64,000 nt of DNA from Pseudomonas sp. SJZ079 (GTDB taxonomy: Bacteria; Pseudomonadota; Gammaproteobacteria; Pseudomonadales; Pseudomonadaceae): NCBI RefSeq assembly GCF_007993865.1, contig NZ_VIUH01000014.1:1-64000 (forward strand). Reading direction: 5' to 3'. A program made the position numbers and the translations under genes. Position 1 is the stretch's first letter. Each line of letters starts with the position of its first letter. Of the stretch, positions 16,337 to 25,541 are shown piece after piece. The notes below the pieces were generated by a model. The model worked only from the letters and a program-made list of their open reading frames with translations, had not been told where the DNA came from and did no database searches.

Positions 16337-17227
16337 CTATTTCTCAAGGTGCTCGGCCAGGTAGTCGATCAACGTGCGCACCGATGGCAGCAAGCCGCGA
16401 CGTGAAGGGAACAGCGCATGCACGATGCCGCCTTGCGGCACCCACTGCGGCATGATGTCCAGCAGCCGGCCTTGCGCCAGCTCCTGCTCGACCACCATGC
16501 ACGGCAGTTGCACCACGCCGACACCGAGCAGCGCCGCCTGGCGCAGGGCCGTCATGTCGTCGCTGATCAGGCGCGGTTGATGCCTGACCTCGGCCATGGC
16601 GCCATTGGGGCCCTCCAGGCGCCACAGATGATCGCCCGGTTGCCGCCAGTCGAGGCTGGGCAGGCCGCTCAAGTCGGCGGGCAGCAAGGGCAGGGCGCGG
16701 CCCTTGAGAAACTCGGGGCTGGCGACCAGTCGTTGGGGGCTGTCGGCCAGCACGCGCATCACCAGGTCGCTGTTTTCCAGCGGCGGGAAACGCACGCGCA
16801 GGGCCAGGTCGAGCCCTTCACCGATCACGTCGACGTGCCTGTTGGTGGCGTCCAGGTGCACCCGAACCTTGGGGTAGAGGACCATGAAGCGGCTGATCAG
16901 CTCGCCAATCCGGTACTGCAGCAGGGTGGTGGGGCAGCTCATGCGCACGATGCCCTGGGGTTCCGAGCGGGTGCGTTCGATCGCCTCCCGCGCGGCTTGC
17001 GCCTCGATCAGCATGGCCAGGCAGTGCCGGTGGTACTCCTGACCGATTTCGGTGACCGAGAAGTGCCGGGTCGAGCGCTGCAGCAGGCGCACACCCAAGC
17101 GTTCCTCGAGCAGGGCAATGCGCCGGCTGAGCTTGGACTTGGGCGTATGCAGCGCCCTGCCTGCCGCCGCGAAACCGCCGTGCTCGACGACTTGGGCGAA
17201 GTAGTAGAGGTCGTTGAGGTCGTCCAT
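16337..17227 (-). CDS. LysR-family transcriptional regulator
   Basis: This 296-residue regulator has an N-terminal winged helix-turn-helix (about 1-60, DLNDLYYFAQVVEHGGFAAA, then TPKSKLSRRIALLEERL) and a periplasmic-binding-like effector domain (about 90-290). It diverges from a pirin gene 98 bases away, so it probably controls the pirin/isochorismatase group. I chose the ATG at 17227, where the HTH begins; the extra 28 upstream codons in the longest frame are outside the family fold. Confidence 0.88.
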   Translation of the reverse strand: MDDLNDLYYFAQVVEHGGFAAAGRALHTPKSKLSRRIALLEERLGVRLLQRSTRHFSVTEIGQEYHRHCLAMLIEAQAAREAIERTRSEPQGIVRMSCPTTLLQYRIGELISRFMVLYPKVRVHLDATNRHVDVIGEGLDLALRVRFPPLENSDLVMRVLADSPQRLVASPEFLKGRALPLLPADLSGLPSLDWRQPGDHLWRLEGPNGAMAEVRHQPRLISDDMTALRQAALLGVGVVQLPCMVVEQELAQGRLLDIMPQWVPQGGIVHALFPSRRGLLPSVRTLIDYLAEHLEK

Positions 17228-17325
17228 CAGTGTTCTCCTTATAGAACGCTGAGAGTGATTTGCTGAGTCTACCGGGATAGCTGTTGCACTCATAAGCTGT
17301 TGTCCATGCACAGAGGAGGCATCTC

Positions 17326-18192
17326 ATGAAAAAGATTCTCGGTCTTTACAGCAGCCCCAAGCAGCACTGGGTCGGTGACGGCTTTCCGGTTCGCTCGCTG
17401 TTTTCCTATGACAGCCTGGGCCAGCACATCAGCCCGTTCCTGCTGCTCGACTATGCCGGCCCGCATGAGTTCGCCCCGACGCAGCAGCCGCGCGGCGTCG
17501 GCCAGCACCCGCACCGCGGTTTTGAAACCGTGACCATCGTCTACCAGGGCGAGTTGGAGCACCGTGACTCGACGGGCAGCGGCGGCCTGATCGGCCCTGG
17601 CGACGTGCAGTGGATGACCGCCGCCTCAGGAATTCTGCATGAAGAGTTCCATTCCGCCGCGTTCACCGAGCAGGGCGGCACCCTGGAGATGGTGCAGCTG
17701 TGGGTCAACTTGCCGGCCCGCGACAAGCTGGCCGCGCCGGGCTACCAGACCCTTCTCGATCAGGACATCCCGCTGGTGCCGCTTGACGACGGCGCCGGTT
17801 CCCTGCGCCTTATCGCCGGGGAGTTTGCCGGGCAACAGGGGCCGGCACGCACCTTCACCGCCATGGACGTGTGGGATATCCGCCTGAATGCCGATAAGCC
17901 GCTGTCCTTGCCCGTCACCGAGGGCCGCAGCACTGCGCTGATCGTGCTGCGTGGCACGGTGCAGGTGAATGGCAGCCAGTTGGTCAGGGAGGCGCAGATG
18001 GTGCTGCTCGACCGCGCTGGCGACGAGCTGTTGCTGGAAGCCAACAACCAGGCGCTGGTGCTGCTGCTCAGTGGCGAGCCCATCGATGAACCGGTGGTCG
18101 GTTACGGCCCTTTCGTGATGAACAGCAAGGCCGAAATCGCCCAGGCGGTTAAGGACTTCCAGAGTGGCTCGTTCGGCCAACTACCGGCCTAA
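17326..18192 (+). CDS. Pirin family protein
   Basis: This 288-residue bicupin has the pirin metal site in its N-terminal cupin: HPHRGFETVT (about 64-73) supplies two His, and a third His and the Glu lie in SGILHEEFHS (about 102-111). Some bacterial pirins are quercetinases; others are redox or iron sensors. GAGGAGG lies eight bases upstream of the ATG. It diverges from a LysR regulator and precedes two isochorismatase-family genes. The substrate is unknown. Confidence 0.88.
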   Translation: MKKILGLYSSPKQHWVGDGFPVRSLFSYDSLGQHISPFLLLDYAGPHEFAPTQQPRGVGQHPHRGFETVTIVYQGELEHRDSTGSGGLIGPGDVQWMTAASGILHEEFHSAAFTEQGGTLEMVQLWVNLPARDKLAAPGYQTLLDQDIPLVPLDDGAGSLRLIAGEFAGQQGPARTFTAMDVWDIRLNADKPLSLPVTEGRSTALIVLRGTVQVNGSQLVREAQMVLLDRAGDELLLEANNQALVLLLSGEPIDEPVVGYGPFVMNSKAEIAQAVKDFQSGSFGQLPA

Positions 18193-18324
18193 CGGTCATC
18201 CGCCGCCGGTCTCACCACCTAGTCTCAATAGACCGGCTCACCCAGGACCCGTGGCCTAACACGTCACCCGGACCCTGACCGTCGAAACGGCCCGGGTCCC
18301 TCAACCTTGCAAGAGGATCCGCGC

Positions 18325-19011
18325 ATGCATTCCTTCGCGAATATTGCCAACTTCAACGGCCAGAAACCGACGATCGACCCCAGCGACACGGCGATGCTGC
18401 TGATCGACCACCAGAGCGGCCTGTTTCAGACGGTCAAAGACATGCCGATGACCGAGCTGCGCGCCAACGCCATCACCCTGGCGAAGATTGCCAGCCTGGC
18501 GAAGATCCCGGTGATTACCACTGCCTCGGTGCCCCAGGGACCCAACGGCCCGCTGATTCCCGAGATCCATGAGGCCGCGCCGCACGCCCGGTACGTGGCG
18601 CGCAAGGGCGAGATCAACGCCTGGGACAGCCCGGATTTCGTTGCGGCCGTGGAAGCCACCGGTAAGAAGACCCTGATCATCGCCGGCACCATCACCAGCG
18701 TGTGCATGGCCTTCCCCAGCATCAGCGCGGTGGCTGCCGGCTACAGGGTGTTTGCGGTGATCGACGCCTCGGGCACCTACTCGAAGATGGCCCAGGAAGT
18801 CACCCTGGCCCGGGTGGTCCAGGCCGGTGTGGTGCCCATGGACACCGCAGCGGTCTGCTCGGAGATCCAGCAAACCTGGAACCGTCCGGACGCCCAGCAG
18901 TGGGCCGAAGCCTACAGTCATATTTTCCCGCACTACCAGTTGCTGATCGAAAGCTACCTCAAGGCGCAAGCCGTGGTGAGCAACCAGGAAGTTCTGGATT
19001 CGCAGCGTTAA
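18325..19011 (+). CDS. Isochorismatase-family cysteine hydrolase (first copy)
   Basis: This 228-residue alpha/beta hydrolase is related to YcaC. Active-site candidates are Asp in LIDHQSG (about 29), Lys in RKGEINAW (about 94) and the nucleophile Cys in [11 protein letters not shown] (about 127). The ATG at 18325 follows AAGAGGA; an in-frame TTG at 18307 is not needed. It is a tandem paralogue of the next gene, sharing PNGPL, INAWD, the AFP motif and VxDASGT. The substrate is unknown. Confidence 0.86.
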   Translation: MHSFANIANFNGQKPTIDPSDTAMLLIDHQSGLFQTVKDMPMTELRANAITLAKIASLAKIPVITTASVPQGPNGPLIPEIHEAAPHARYVARKGEINAWDSPDFVAAVEATGKKTLIIAGTITSVCMAFPSISAVAAGYRVFAVIDASGTYSKMAQEVTLARVVQAGVVPMDTAAVCSEIQQTWNRPDAQQWAEAYSHIFPHYQLLIESYLKAQAVVSNQEVLDSQR

Positions 19012-19077
19012 ACCGCGCTGCTCCACCGGGCGCCTAATCTGGGTGTCCGACCTTCATGCAAACACGAGGAAACCGTC

Positions 19078-19704
19078 ATGAGCACTGCCTACAAACGTCT
19101 CGACAAGAATCAGGCCGCGGTATTGCTGGTCGACCACCAGACCGGCTTGCTCTCGCTGGTGCGCGACCTGGACCCGGACAAGTTCAAGAACAACGTACTG
19201 GCCCTGGCCGATCTGGCCAAGTACTTCGAACTGCCGACCATCCTCACCACCAGCTTCGAGAACGGCCCCAACGGCCCGCTGGTGCCGGAGCTCAAGGAGC
19301 AGTTCCCGGATGCGCCCTATATCGCCCGCCCAGGCCAGATCAACGCCTGGGACAACGAAGATTTCGTCAAGGCGGTGAAGGCCACCGGGCGCAAGCAGCT
19401 GATCATCGCCGGGGTGGTCACCGAGGTCTGCGTGGCTTTCCCCGCGCTGTCGGCGATCGAGGCCGGTTTCGAGGTGTTCGTGGTCACCGATGCCTCCGGC
19501 ACCTTCAATGAGATCACCCGCCACTCGGCCTGGGACCGCATGTCCGCGTCCGGCGCCCAGCTGATGACCTGGTTCGGTCTGGCCTGCGAGCTGCACCGCG
19601 ACTGGCGCAACGACATCGAGGGCCTCGGCACGCTGTTCTCCAACCACATCCCCGACTACCGCAACCTGATCAACAGCTACACCACGCTGACCGCGGGCAA
19701 GTAA
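19078..19704 (+). CDS. ycaC: YcaC-like isochorismatase-family hydrolase (second copy)
   Basis: This 208-residue protein shares the family core with the upstream gene: LVDHQTG with the catalytic Asp (about 20), ARPGQINAWDNEDF (about 82-95) and VVTEVCVAFPALSA with the nucleophile Cys (about 118). It matches the YcaC/RutB-like subgroup closely. At the position where the first copy has Lys (RKGEINAW) this copy has Pro (RPGQINAW), so the two may differ in substrate. A GAGGA ribosome site precedes the ATG; the gap to the first copy is 66 bases. Confidence 0.87.
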   Translation: MSTAYKRLDKNQAAVLLVDHQTGLLSLVRDLDPDKFKNNVLALADLAKYFELPTILTTSFENGPNGPLVPELKEQFPDAPYIARPGQINAWDNEDFVKAVKATGRKQLIIAGVVTEVCVAFPALSAIEAGFEVFVVTDASGTFNEITRHSAWDRMSASGAQLMTWFGLACELHRDWRNDIEGLGTLFSNHIPDYRNLINSYTTLTAGK

Positions 19705-19805
19705 GCGCGCCGACAAGGGCTGCGCTCGGCGCGCAGTCCTTGATCTTTGCGCCACTTACAGCTGTTCTTAACAGCCTTGGCAGTCCAGCAGAATAGGAGT
19801 TTGCA

Positions 19806-20213
19806 ATGAGCGCAGCGTCAGTGACGGCCTCCCTCGGCGGGCAGGCCTATCAGGTCAAACTTAGCGATGGTGTGCACCAGTGGCTGGGTGACGAACCACA
19901 GGCACACGGTGGTGGCGACACAGGACCTTCGCCGCATCAGCTGCTGCTATCGGCCCTGGGCGCTTGCACCTCGATCACCGTGGCCATGTACGCGCACCGC
20001 AAGGGCATGCCGCTGCAGGCCATCGATGTACAACTGCGCCTGCTGCAAGCGCCCAGTGCGCAGCATCCGCAGACCCGTATCGGTCGAGACATCCACTTGT
20101 CTGGCGACCTCAGCGATGCGCAGCGCCAGCGCCTGCTGGAAATTGCCAACGCCTGTCCCATCCATAAGCTGCTGAGCGGCGAGATTCTGATCGACAGCCA
20201 GCTGGTCGACTGA
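19806..20213 (+). CDS. OsmC/Ohr-family peroxide-reducing protein
   Basis: This 135-residue protein has the two redox cysteines of the family: one in ALGACTSITVAMYA (about 54) and one in NACPIHKLLSG (about 119). OsmC-type proteins reduce organic hydroperoxides in the cytoplasm. It lies in the run pirin, hydrolase, hydrolase, OsmC, flavin reductase and ends 11 bases before the next gene, so it is co-transcribed with it. Confidence 0.88.
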   Translation: MSAASVTASLGGQAYQVKLSDGVHQWLGDEPQAHGGGDTGPSPHQLLLSALGACTSITVAMYAHRKGMPLQAIDVQLRLLQAPSAQHPQTRIGRDIHLSGDLSDAQRQRLLEIANACPIHKLLSGEILIDSQLVD

Positions 20214-20224
20214 GGAGTACCGAC

Positions 20225-20785
20225 GTGACTGATCGAGAAGTCAAGGTGCTGGGCATCTCCGGCAGCCTGCGCAGTGGTTCCTACAACACGGCCGTCCTGC
20301 GCGAGGCGCTGCGTCTGGCGCCGGCCGGGATGCAGATCGAGATGGCGGATATCGCCGGCATTCCGTTGTACAACGAGGATGATTACGCCCAGGGCTTTCC
20401 CCCGGCGGTCGAGCGTTTGCGCGAGCAGATCCGCGCCGCCGATGGCTTGCTGCTGGTGACCCCGGAATACAACTACTCGATGCCCGGGGTGCTGAAGAAT
20501 GCCATCGACTGGGTCTCGCGGCCACCGGAGCAACCCTTCGCCGGCAAGCCCGCGGCCATCATGGGCGCCAGTCCCGGCCGTTTCGGCACGGCGCGGGCGC
20601 AGTACCACCTACGGCAAAGCATGGTGTTTCTCGACGTCCACCTGCTCAACCGTCCGGAGGTGATGATCGCCGGGGCGCAGAAGCTTTTCGACCCGCAGGG
20701 CACGCTGACCGATGAGCCGACCCGCGTCCATATCCGTGGCCTGCTCGAAGCACTCTACGTCTGGACCCTGAAACACCGCGGCTGA
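20225..20785 (+). CDS. NADPH-dependent FMN reductase (quinone/azo reductase-like)
   Basis: This 186-residue flavodoxin-fold protein has the phosphate-binding loop GISGSLRSGSYN (about 10-21) and the PEYNYSMPGVLKNAIDW motif (about 80-96) of the ChrR/YieF/NADPH:FMN reductase family. It probably reduces quinones or FMN using NAD(P)H. It starts with GTG, with GAGGA upstream, directly after the OsmC gene; the two fit an oxidative or electrophile stress unit. Confidence 0.87.
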   Translation: MTDREVKVLGISGSLRSGSYNTAVLREALRLAPAGMQIEMADIAGIPLYNEDDYAQGFPPAVERLREQIRAADGLLLVTPEYNYSMPGVLKNAIDWVSRPPEQPFAGKPAAIMGASPGRFGTARAQYHLRQSMVFLDVHLLNRPEVMIAGAQKLFDPQGTLTDEPTRVHIRGLLEALYVWTLKHRG

Positions 20786-21049
20786 CAGGGTGACCCTCAG
20801 GAGCCTGTACGAGAGCCGGTAACAGCTGCCGTCAGCCGTCGACTGCCCGCTGAAAGTCCCGTAGGGCATTGCTGTCGCTATGGGGCGTGGTGCAGCCCCG
20901 GGGCACGTAGCCACGCTGTGGTTTGCCATGGTGGGCGATGGTGCCTGGCGTGGGGTGAAGCGCTACTCTGGTCCGCGCGCTGAGCCGTTTTCTCGCCGCG
21001 CCATTGAATGCATTTTATTTACCCCAGTTCCCTTGACCAGGAGTCGACC
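20786..21049 (+). other. Intergenic region before the Kef-type gene
   Basis: About 260 bases contain no open frame with a ribosome site except the short approach to the antiporter gene. I see no clear terminator with a T-run. Confidence 0.4.
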
Positions 21050-22855
21050 ATGCCCCATGAAACCAGCCTGCTACAGGCCGCGGTGGTGTTCTTGCTGGCG
21101 GCGGTAGTGGCCGTGCCACTGGCCAAGCGACTGCAACTGGGGGCGGTACTGGGCTATCTGTTGGCCGGGGTGCTGATCGGACCGGCGGTGCTGAGCCTGA
21201 TCGATGACCCGCAGAGCGTCAGCCATATTTCCGAACTCGGCGTGGTGCTGCTGCTGTTCATCATCGGTCTGGAGCTGTCGCCGCGACGCCTCTGGGTGAT
21301 GCGCAAGTCGGTGTTCGGCGTTGGCCTGGCGCAGGTCCTGCTCACGGGGCTGCTGATCGGCACGGTGGCCATGCTGGGGTTTAACCAGCCGTTGAACACC
21401 TCTGTGGTGCTCGGCCTGGGGCTGGCGCTGTCGTCGACCGCGTTCGGCCTGCAGATTCTCGCCGAGCGCAAGGAACTGACCAGCCCGCACGGGCGCCTGG
21501 CGTTCGCCATTCTACTGTTTCAGGACATCGCCGCGATTCCCTTGATCGCCCTGGTGCCGCTGCTCAGCGGCGCCAGCGCGGCGGCGAGCACAGGGGGCGA
21601 CCTGGGGCAGTTGCTCAAGGTGCTGGGCAGCATCGGCCTGGTGGTTGTCGGCGGACGTTACCTGTTGCGTCCGGTGTTTCGCATCGTGGCCAAAACCGGC
21701 CTGCAGGAGGTCTCTACCGCCACCGCGTTGCTGGTGGTGATCGGCACGGCCTGGCTGATGGAACTGGCGGGCATCTCCATGGCGCTCGGGGCTTTCCTCG
21801 CCGGGTTGCTGCTGGCGGACTCGGAGTATCGCCACGAACTGGAGTCGCAGATCGAGCCGTTCAAAGGGCTGCTGCTCGGCCTGTTCTTTATCAGTGTGGG
21901 CATGACTGCGGAGATCGGCCTGCTGCTCAGCCAGCCGCTGGTGGTCCTGGCGCTCACCGCTTTACTGATTGTGCTGAAGCTGCCGCTGTTGTTTCTGGTT
22001 GGCAGGCTGGCCGGTGGCCTCGGCGCACAGAGTGCCCTGCGCCTGGGCATCGTCCTGGCGGCGGGGGGCGAGTTCGCCTTCGTGGTGTTCCAGATGGGGC
22101 GGGATCAAGGCTTGTTCGAGCCGCGCGTGCACAGCTTTCTGGTGCTCGCCATCACCCTGTCGATGGCTGTCACACCCTTGCTGATGCTGCTGATGGCGCG
22201 ACTGCTCAAGTCCAAACCGTTGCCTCAGGTCGTTCCACCCGAGTACCAGGACATCGACAGCGATGCCCCGCGTGTGGTGATCTCCGGCATGGGCCGTATG
22301 GGGCAGGTCGTCGCGCGGATCCTGCGCGCCCAGCGGGTACCTTTCGTGGCCCTGGACACCGAAGTCGAGACCATCGAACTGTCCCGTAGCCTCGGGCGCA
22401 TGCCGATCTTCTATGGCGACCCCCTGCGCCCGGAAATCCTCCGCGCGGCCAAGGTCGAGCTGGCTGAACTGTTCATCATTGCAACCGATGACCCAGAGAT
22501 CAGCTCGAAGACCGCCGAACTGATACGCCGCCTCTATCCACACATGAAGATCATCGCGCGGGCGCGCAATCGCCAGCATGTGCACCGCCTGCTGGATCTG
22601 GGGGCGATTCCGATCCGGGAAACCTTCCACTCCAGCCTGGAGATGAGCCACCAGACCTTGGTCGGCCTGGGACTCAATCAAGAACAGGCGACTGCCCGAA
22701 TCAGGCGCTTCAAGCAGCATGACGAAGAGGTGCTTGAAGCCCAGCATCGGGTCTACAACGACAAGGCCGCGGTGTTGCAGACCGCCAGGGAGGCACGTGC
22801 CGAACTGGAGACCCTGTTCGACGCCGACCAGATTGAAGAGTGGGGCGTGAAGTAG
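21050..22855 (+). CDS. kefB: Kef-type potassium/proton antiporter (CPA2 family)
   Basis: This 601-residue protein has about 12-13 membrane helices (residues 5-385) of the Na+/H+ exchanger CPA2 fold, then a cytoplasmic TrkA-N/RCK domain opening with VVISGMGRMGQVVARIL (Rossmann GxGxxG variant, about 410-425). The membrane part carries the family stretch LGLGLALSSTAFGLQIL. It mediates K+ efflux coupled to H+ entry, typically gated by glutathione adducts in KefB/KefC. The ATG at 21050 follows AGGAG; the longer frame adds 14 residues without support. It may protect against electrophiles, like the upstream genes. Confidence 0.88.
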   Translation: MPHETSLLQAAVVFLLAAVVAVPLAKRLQLGAVLGYLLAGVLIGPAVLSLIDDPQSVSHISELGVVLLLFIIGLELSPRRLWVMRKSVFGVGLAQVLLTGLLIGTVAMLGFNQPLNTSVVLGLGLALSSTAFGLQILAERKELTSPHGRLAFAILLFQDIAAIPLIALVPLLSGASAAASTGGDLGQLLKVLGSIGLVVVGGRYLLRPVFRIVAKTGLQEVSTATALLVVIGTAWLMELAGISMALGAFLAGLLLADSEYRHELESQIEPFKGLLLGLFFISVGMTAEIGLLLSQPLVVLALTALLIVLKLPLLFLVGRLAGGLGAQSALRLGIVLAAGGEFAFVVFQMGRDQGLFEPRVHSFLVLAITLSMAVTPLLMLLMARLLKSKPLPQVVPPEYQDIDSDAPRVVISGMGRMGQVVARILRAQRVPFVALDTEVETIELSRSLGRMPIFYGDPLRPEILRAAKVELAELFIIATDDPEISSKTAELIRRLYPHMKIIARARNRQHVHRLLDLGAIPIRETFHSSLEMSHQTLVGLGLNQEQATARIRRFKQHDEEVLEAQHRVYNDKAAVLQTAREARAELETLFDADQIEEWGVK

Positions 22856-23026
22856 GAACGTCGCTCGCTCAGGGGCTATCGCTATCGAGTAAGGTTCCCC
22901 GACCAGAGTTCATTGACCTCTTCAGGTGCCAGCGCCTGCACGTCGTAGCTTGGTCCGGTTGCTTATGACAATCGCTGCGCGGGTTACGGCCAGCACCAGG
23001 CTCGATCGTTCAGGGCGATTGATCGC

Positions 23027-23347
23027 TCATCGAATACGGGCAGGCCGTAGCTGCGCCTCTTCGACAAAGTCCCTCAGCCACTTGAGCACTTCCACGGCTT
23101 CCCAGCGGGTGGGGTCGAACATGGCATAGGCCTGGCCCTGATAACCGACCACGTCCAGTTGCTTGTGGTACCCGGCGCGTTGCAGCAGGGCTTCGATCTC
23201 GGCGAAGCAGGTATTGAAGTGCACGCGGGTGAAGGGTGTTTTGCCTTCGGTGACGATACCTTCCAGCTGCAATTCAGCGACTGTCGTGCGGACTTTTTCC
23301 AGAGGCATTCGGTTCACTGTGTGTTTTAGCTGCAATACGTCGAGCAT
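23027..23347 (-). CDS. Small uncharacterised protein with an upstream LexA box
   Basis: This 106-residue protein is of no family I can name. It has a hydrophilic, helix-rich composition, a central EGIVTEGKTPFTRVHF segment, and an ending rich in Trp and charged residues (RWEAVEVLKWLRDF). The start at 23347 has AGGAG eight bases upstream, so it is likely a real gene. A near-consensus LexA operator lies about 95-110 bases upstream, which suggests SOS induction. No signal peptide or membrane segment is visible. Confidence 0.72.
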   Translation of the reverse strand: MLDVLQLKHTVNRMPLEKVRTTVAELQLEGIVTEGKTPFTRVHFNTCFAEIEALLQRAGYHKQLDVVGYQGQAYAMFDPTRWEAVEVLKWLRDFVEEAQLRPARIR

Positions 23348-23439
23348 GGCGGAGCTCCTGATTGACGTTGCGGATAGGGCAGGTCTTGACGGCTCGATGA
23401 GCTGACCGGGTGATGAGTTTCAAGGGTAAGCTAAAAGTA

Positions 23440-23455
23440 CTGTACAAATAAACAG
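23440..23455. promoter_or_regulatory. Candidate LexA (SOS) box
   Basis: CTGTACAAATAAACAG fits the CTGT-N8-ACAG LexA consensus perfectly and is flanked by TA on both sides (TACTGT...ACAGTA). It sits between the divergent 106-residue gene and a lipoprotein gene and could repress either. AT-rich promoter-like sequence surrounds it. Confidence 0.75.
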
Positions 23456-23559
23456 TATTTGATAATAGTAGGCCCATCTCGTCCAAGGATTCACTCATCC
23501 GCCAGGGTCAAACAGCCACACAGCAGTTGGCCCTGAGCGCTGTAGAGGAGCACCTAGTA

Positions 23560-23952
23560 ATGCAACAGATGTTGATGACGATTGTGCTGTCGGTTCTGCT
23601 GGCAGGCTGTGCCCAGCCTCAGGTGGAGCAACCCAAGGCCAATGGCACTTATCTGGTGATCGAGAACGGCCAGGCGTGGGCGGTGTTGGTGTCCGACGGT
23701 AAACGGGTGGAAGAGCGCGGCACGGTGCTCGATGTGATCAAGTTGCCCAGCCAGCACTCGGCAGTCGCCGCCAGCTATGTGATCGAAACGCCCAATTGCG
23801 GCAAGGTGCAATGGCTCACCGAGCGGCAGGATGCCGTGGACGGCGCGACCACCTTGATGTCGCTGCACTACAACGCACGGCTGAGTGACTCCGGTTGCGT
23901 GCTTGGCGAAGCGCTGAGCCGGGTATGGACGGTGTTGGATTATTCGGGGTGA
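23560..23952 (+). CDS. Predicted small outer-membrane lipoprotein
   Basis: This 130-residue protein has a short signal peptide (MTIVLSVLLAGC), and the lipobox LAGC places the lipidated Cys near residue 17. The mature part has two further Cys, in TPNCGKVQW and DSGCVLGEA. No domain is recognised. I chose the ATG at 23560 because the upstream frame adds residues ahead of an otherwise complete lipoprotein signal; GAGGAG lies about 10 bases upstream. Confidence 0.75.
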   Translation: MQQMLMTIVLSVLLAGCAQPQVEQPKANGTYLVIENGQAWAVLVSDGKRVEERGTVLDVIKLPSQHSAVAASYVIETPNCGKVQWLTERQDAVDGATTLMSLHYNARLSDSGCVLGEALSRVWTVLDYSG

Positions 23953-24162
23953 TGCGTGAGTGCCGGCCAGTTGGCTTTCATCTGACGCTAGCCGCAAACG
24001 ATGTACGCGGGTGTAGCACACCATGACAAAACGGCAGGACGCTGCTTTGCATTGATTTAGTAGTTCGCAGGGCGGGTGCAGGGATGCACCGGATGACACC
24101 CTTCAGTCAGCTGGGTTTCGGCAAACAACGCCTCTACCCAGCCTACCGTGGGTATGGACTGC

Positions 24163-25404
24163 CTAGTTTGCGGGCGCCTTGCGGGTTTTGCTCGGCGTCG
24201 GGGATTCGACCAGTCCGTCGGCGCGGAGCATCGCCTTGATGCCGCGCACGGCCTGGCGAATGCGGTCCTGGTTCTCGATCAGGGCAAAGCGCACGTGGTC
24301 GTCGCCATAATCGCCGAAGCCGATGCCGGGAGAGACGCAGACCTTGGCATCCAGCAGCAGCTTCTTGGCGAACTCCAGCGAGCCGAGCTTGGCGTAGGGT
24401 TCGGGGATCTTGGCCCAGACGTACATCGACGCCTTGGGGTTCTCGACCATCCAGCCGATTTCATGCAGCCCTTTGACCAGGACGTTGCGGCGCTGGCGGT
24501 ACTGCTCGGCGATATCGCGCACGCACTGTTGATCACCTTCCAGTGCGGCGATGGCGGCGACTTGCAGCGGGGTGAAGCTGCCGTAGTCGTGGTAGCTCTT
24601 GATCCGCGCCAGGGCGTTGACCAACTCCGCGTTACCGACCATGAAGCCGATGCGCCAGCCGGCCATGTTGTAGCTCTTGGACAGGGTGAAGAATTCCACG
24701 GCGATGTCCTTGGCACCCGGCACCTGCATGATCGACGGGGCTTTCCAGCCGTCGTAGACGATGTCGGCGTAGGCCAGGTCGTGGATCACCAGCACGCCGT
24801 ACTGCTTGGCCAGCGCCACCACCCGCTCGAAGAAATCCAGCTCCACACACTGCGCGGTGGGGTTGGACGGGAAGCCGAGGATCATCATCTTCGGCTTGGG
24901 AATGGTCTCGCGAATGGCGCGTTCCAGTTCGGCGAAGAAGTCCACACCGGGTACCAGCGGTACCGAGCGCACCTGGGCGCCGGCAATCACCGCGCCATAG
25001 ATGTGGATCGGGTAGCTGGGGTTGGGCACCAGCACCGTGTCGCCGTGGTCGAGGGTGGCCAGCATCAAGTGGGCCAAGCCTTCTTTGGAACCGATGGTGA
25101 CTATAGCTTCGCTTTCCGGATCAATCTCGACGTCGTAGCGATCCTGGTACCAGCGGGAAATCGCCCGACGCAGGCGCGGAATGCCGCGCGAAGTGGAATA
25201 GCCGTGGGTGTCGTCGCGCTGCGCGACTTGCACCAGCTTCTCGACGATATGCGGCGGGGTGGCGCCGTCCGGGTTGCCCATGCTGAAGTCGATGATGTCC
25301 TCGCCACGGCGGCGGGCGGCCATCTTCAGCTCGGCGGTGATATTGAATACGTAGGGGGGGAGTCGATCGATGCGCGCAAAGCGGCGCGGAGCTTGGTCAG
25401 CCAT
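24163..25404 (-). CDS. alaC: Alanine-synthesising PLP aminotransferase
   Basis: This 413-residue class I aminotransferase closely resembles AlaC (YfdZ), a glutamate-pyruvate aminotransferase. Landmarks are [11 protein letters not shown] at the start, DFSMGNPDG (substrate-binding loop), [27 protein letters not shown], and the PLP lysine in [12 protein letters not shown] (about 238). The ATG at 25404 has GAGGAA upstream; the longest frame adds 84 unsupported residues. It transfers the amino group of glutamate to pyruvate in the cytoplasm. Confidence 0.92.
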   Translation of the reverse strand: MADQAPRRFARIDRLPPYVFNITAELKMAARRRGEDIIDFSMGNPDGATPPHIVEKLVQVAQRDDTHGYSTSRGIPRLRRAISRWYQDRYDVEIDPESEAIVTIGSKEGLAHLMLATLDHGDTVLVPNPSYPIHIYGAVIAGAQVRSVPLVPGVDFFAELERAIRETIPKPKMMILGFPSNPTAQCVELDFFERVVALAKQYGVLVIHDLAYADIVYDGWKAPSIMQVPGAKDIAVEFFTLSKSYNMAGWRIGFMVGNAELVNALARIKSYHDYGSFTPLQVAAIAALEGDQQCVRDIAEQYRQRRNVLVKGLHEIGWMVENPKASMYVWAKIPEPYAKLGSLEFAKKLLLDAKVCVSPGIGFGDYGDDHVRFALIENQDRIRQAVRGIKAMLRADGLVESPTPSKTRKAPAN

Positions 25405-25541
25405 GCTTTCCTCGGAAACGTAAGCGCCCGGAACCGTCCGAGCGACGTTGGCCACTGCGGTGGCCAGGTGGCGAAGATAAACGCAGCGCCGCGCAGTTGT
25501 CGAGTGGCTTGTGTGGGTTCGGCTGCGTTTTTGCCGAGCCT

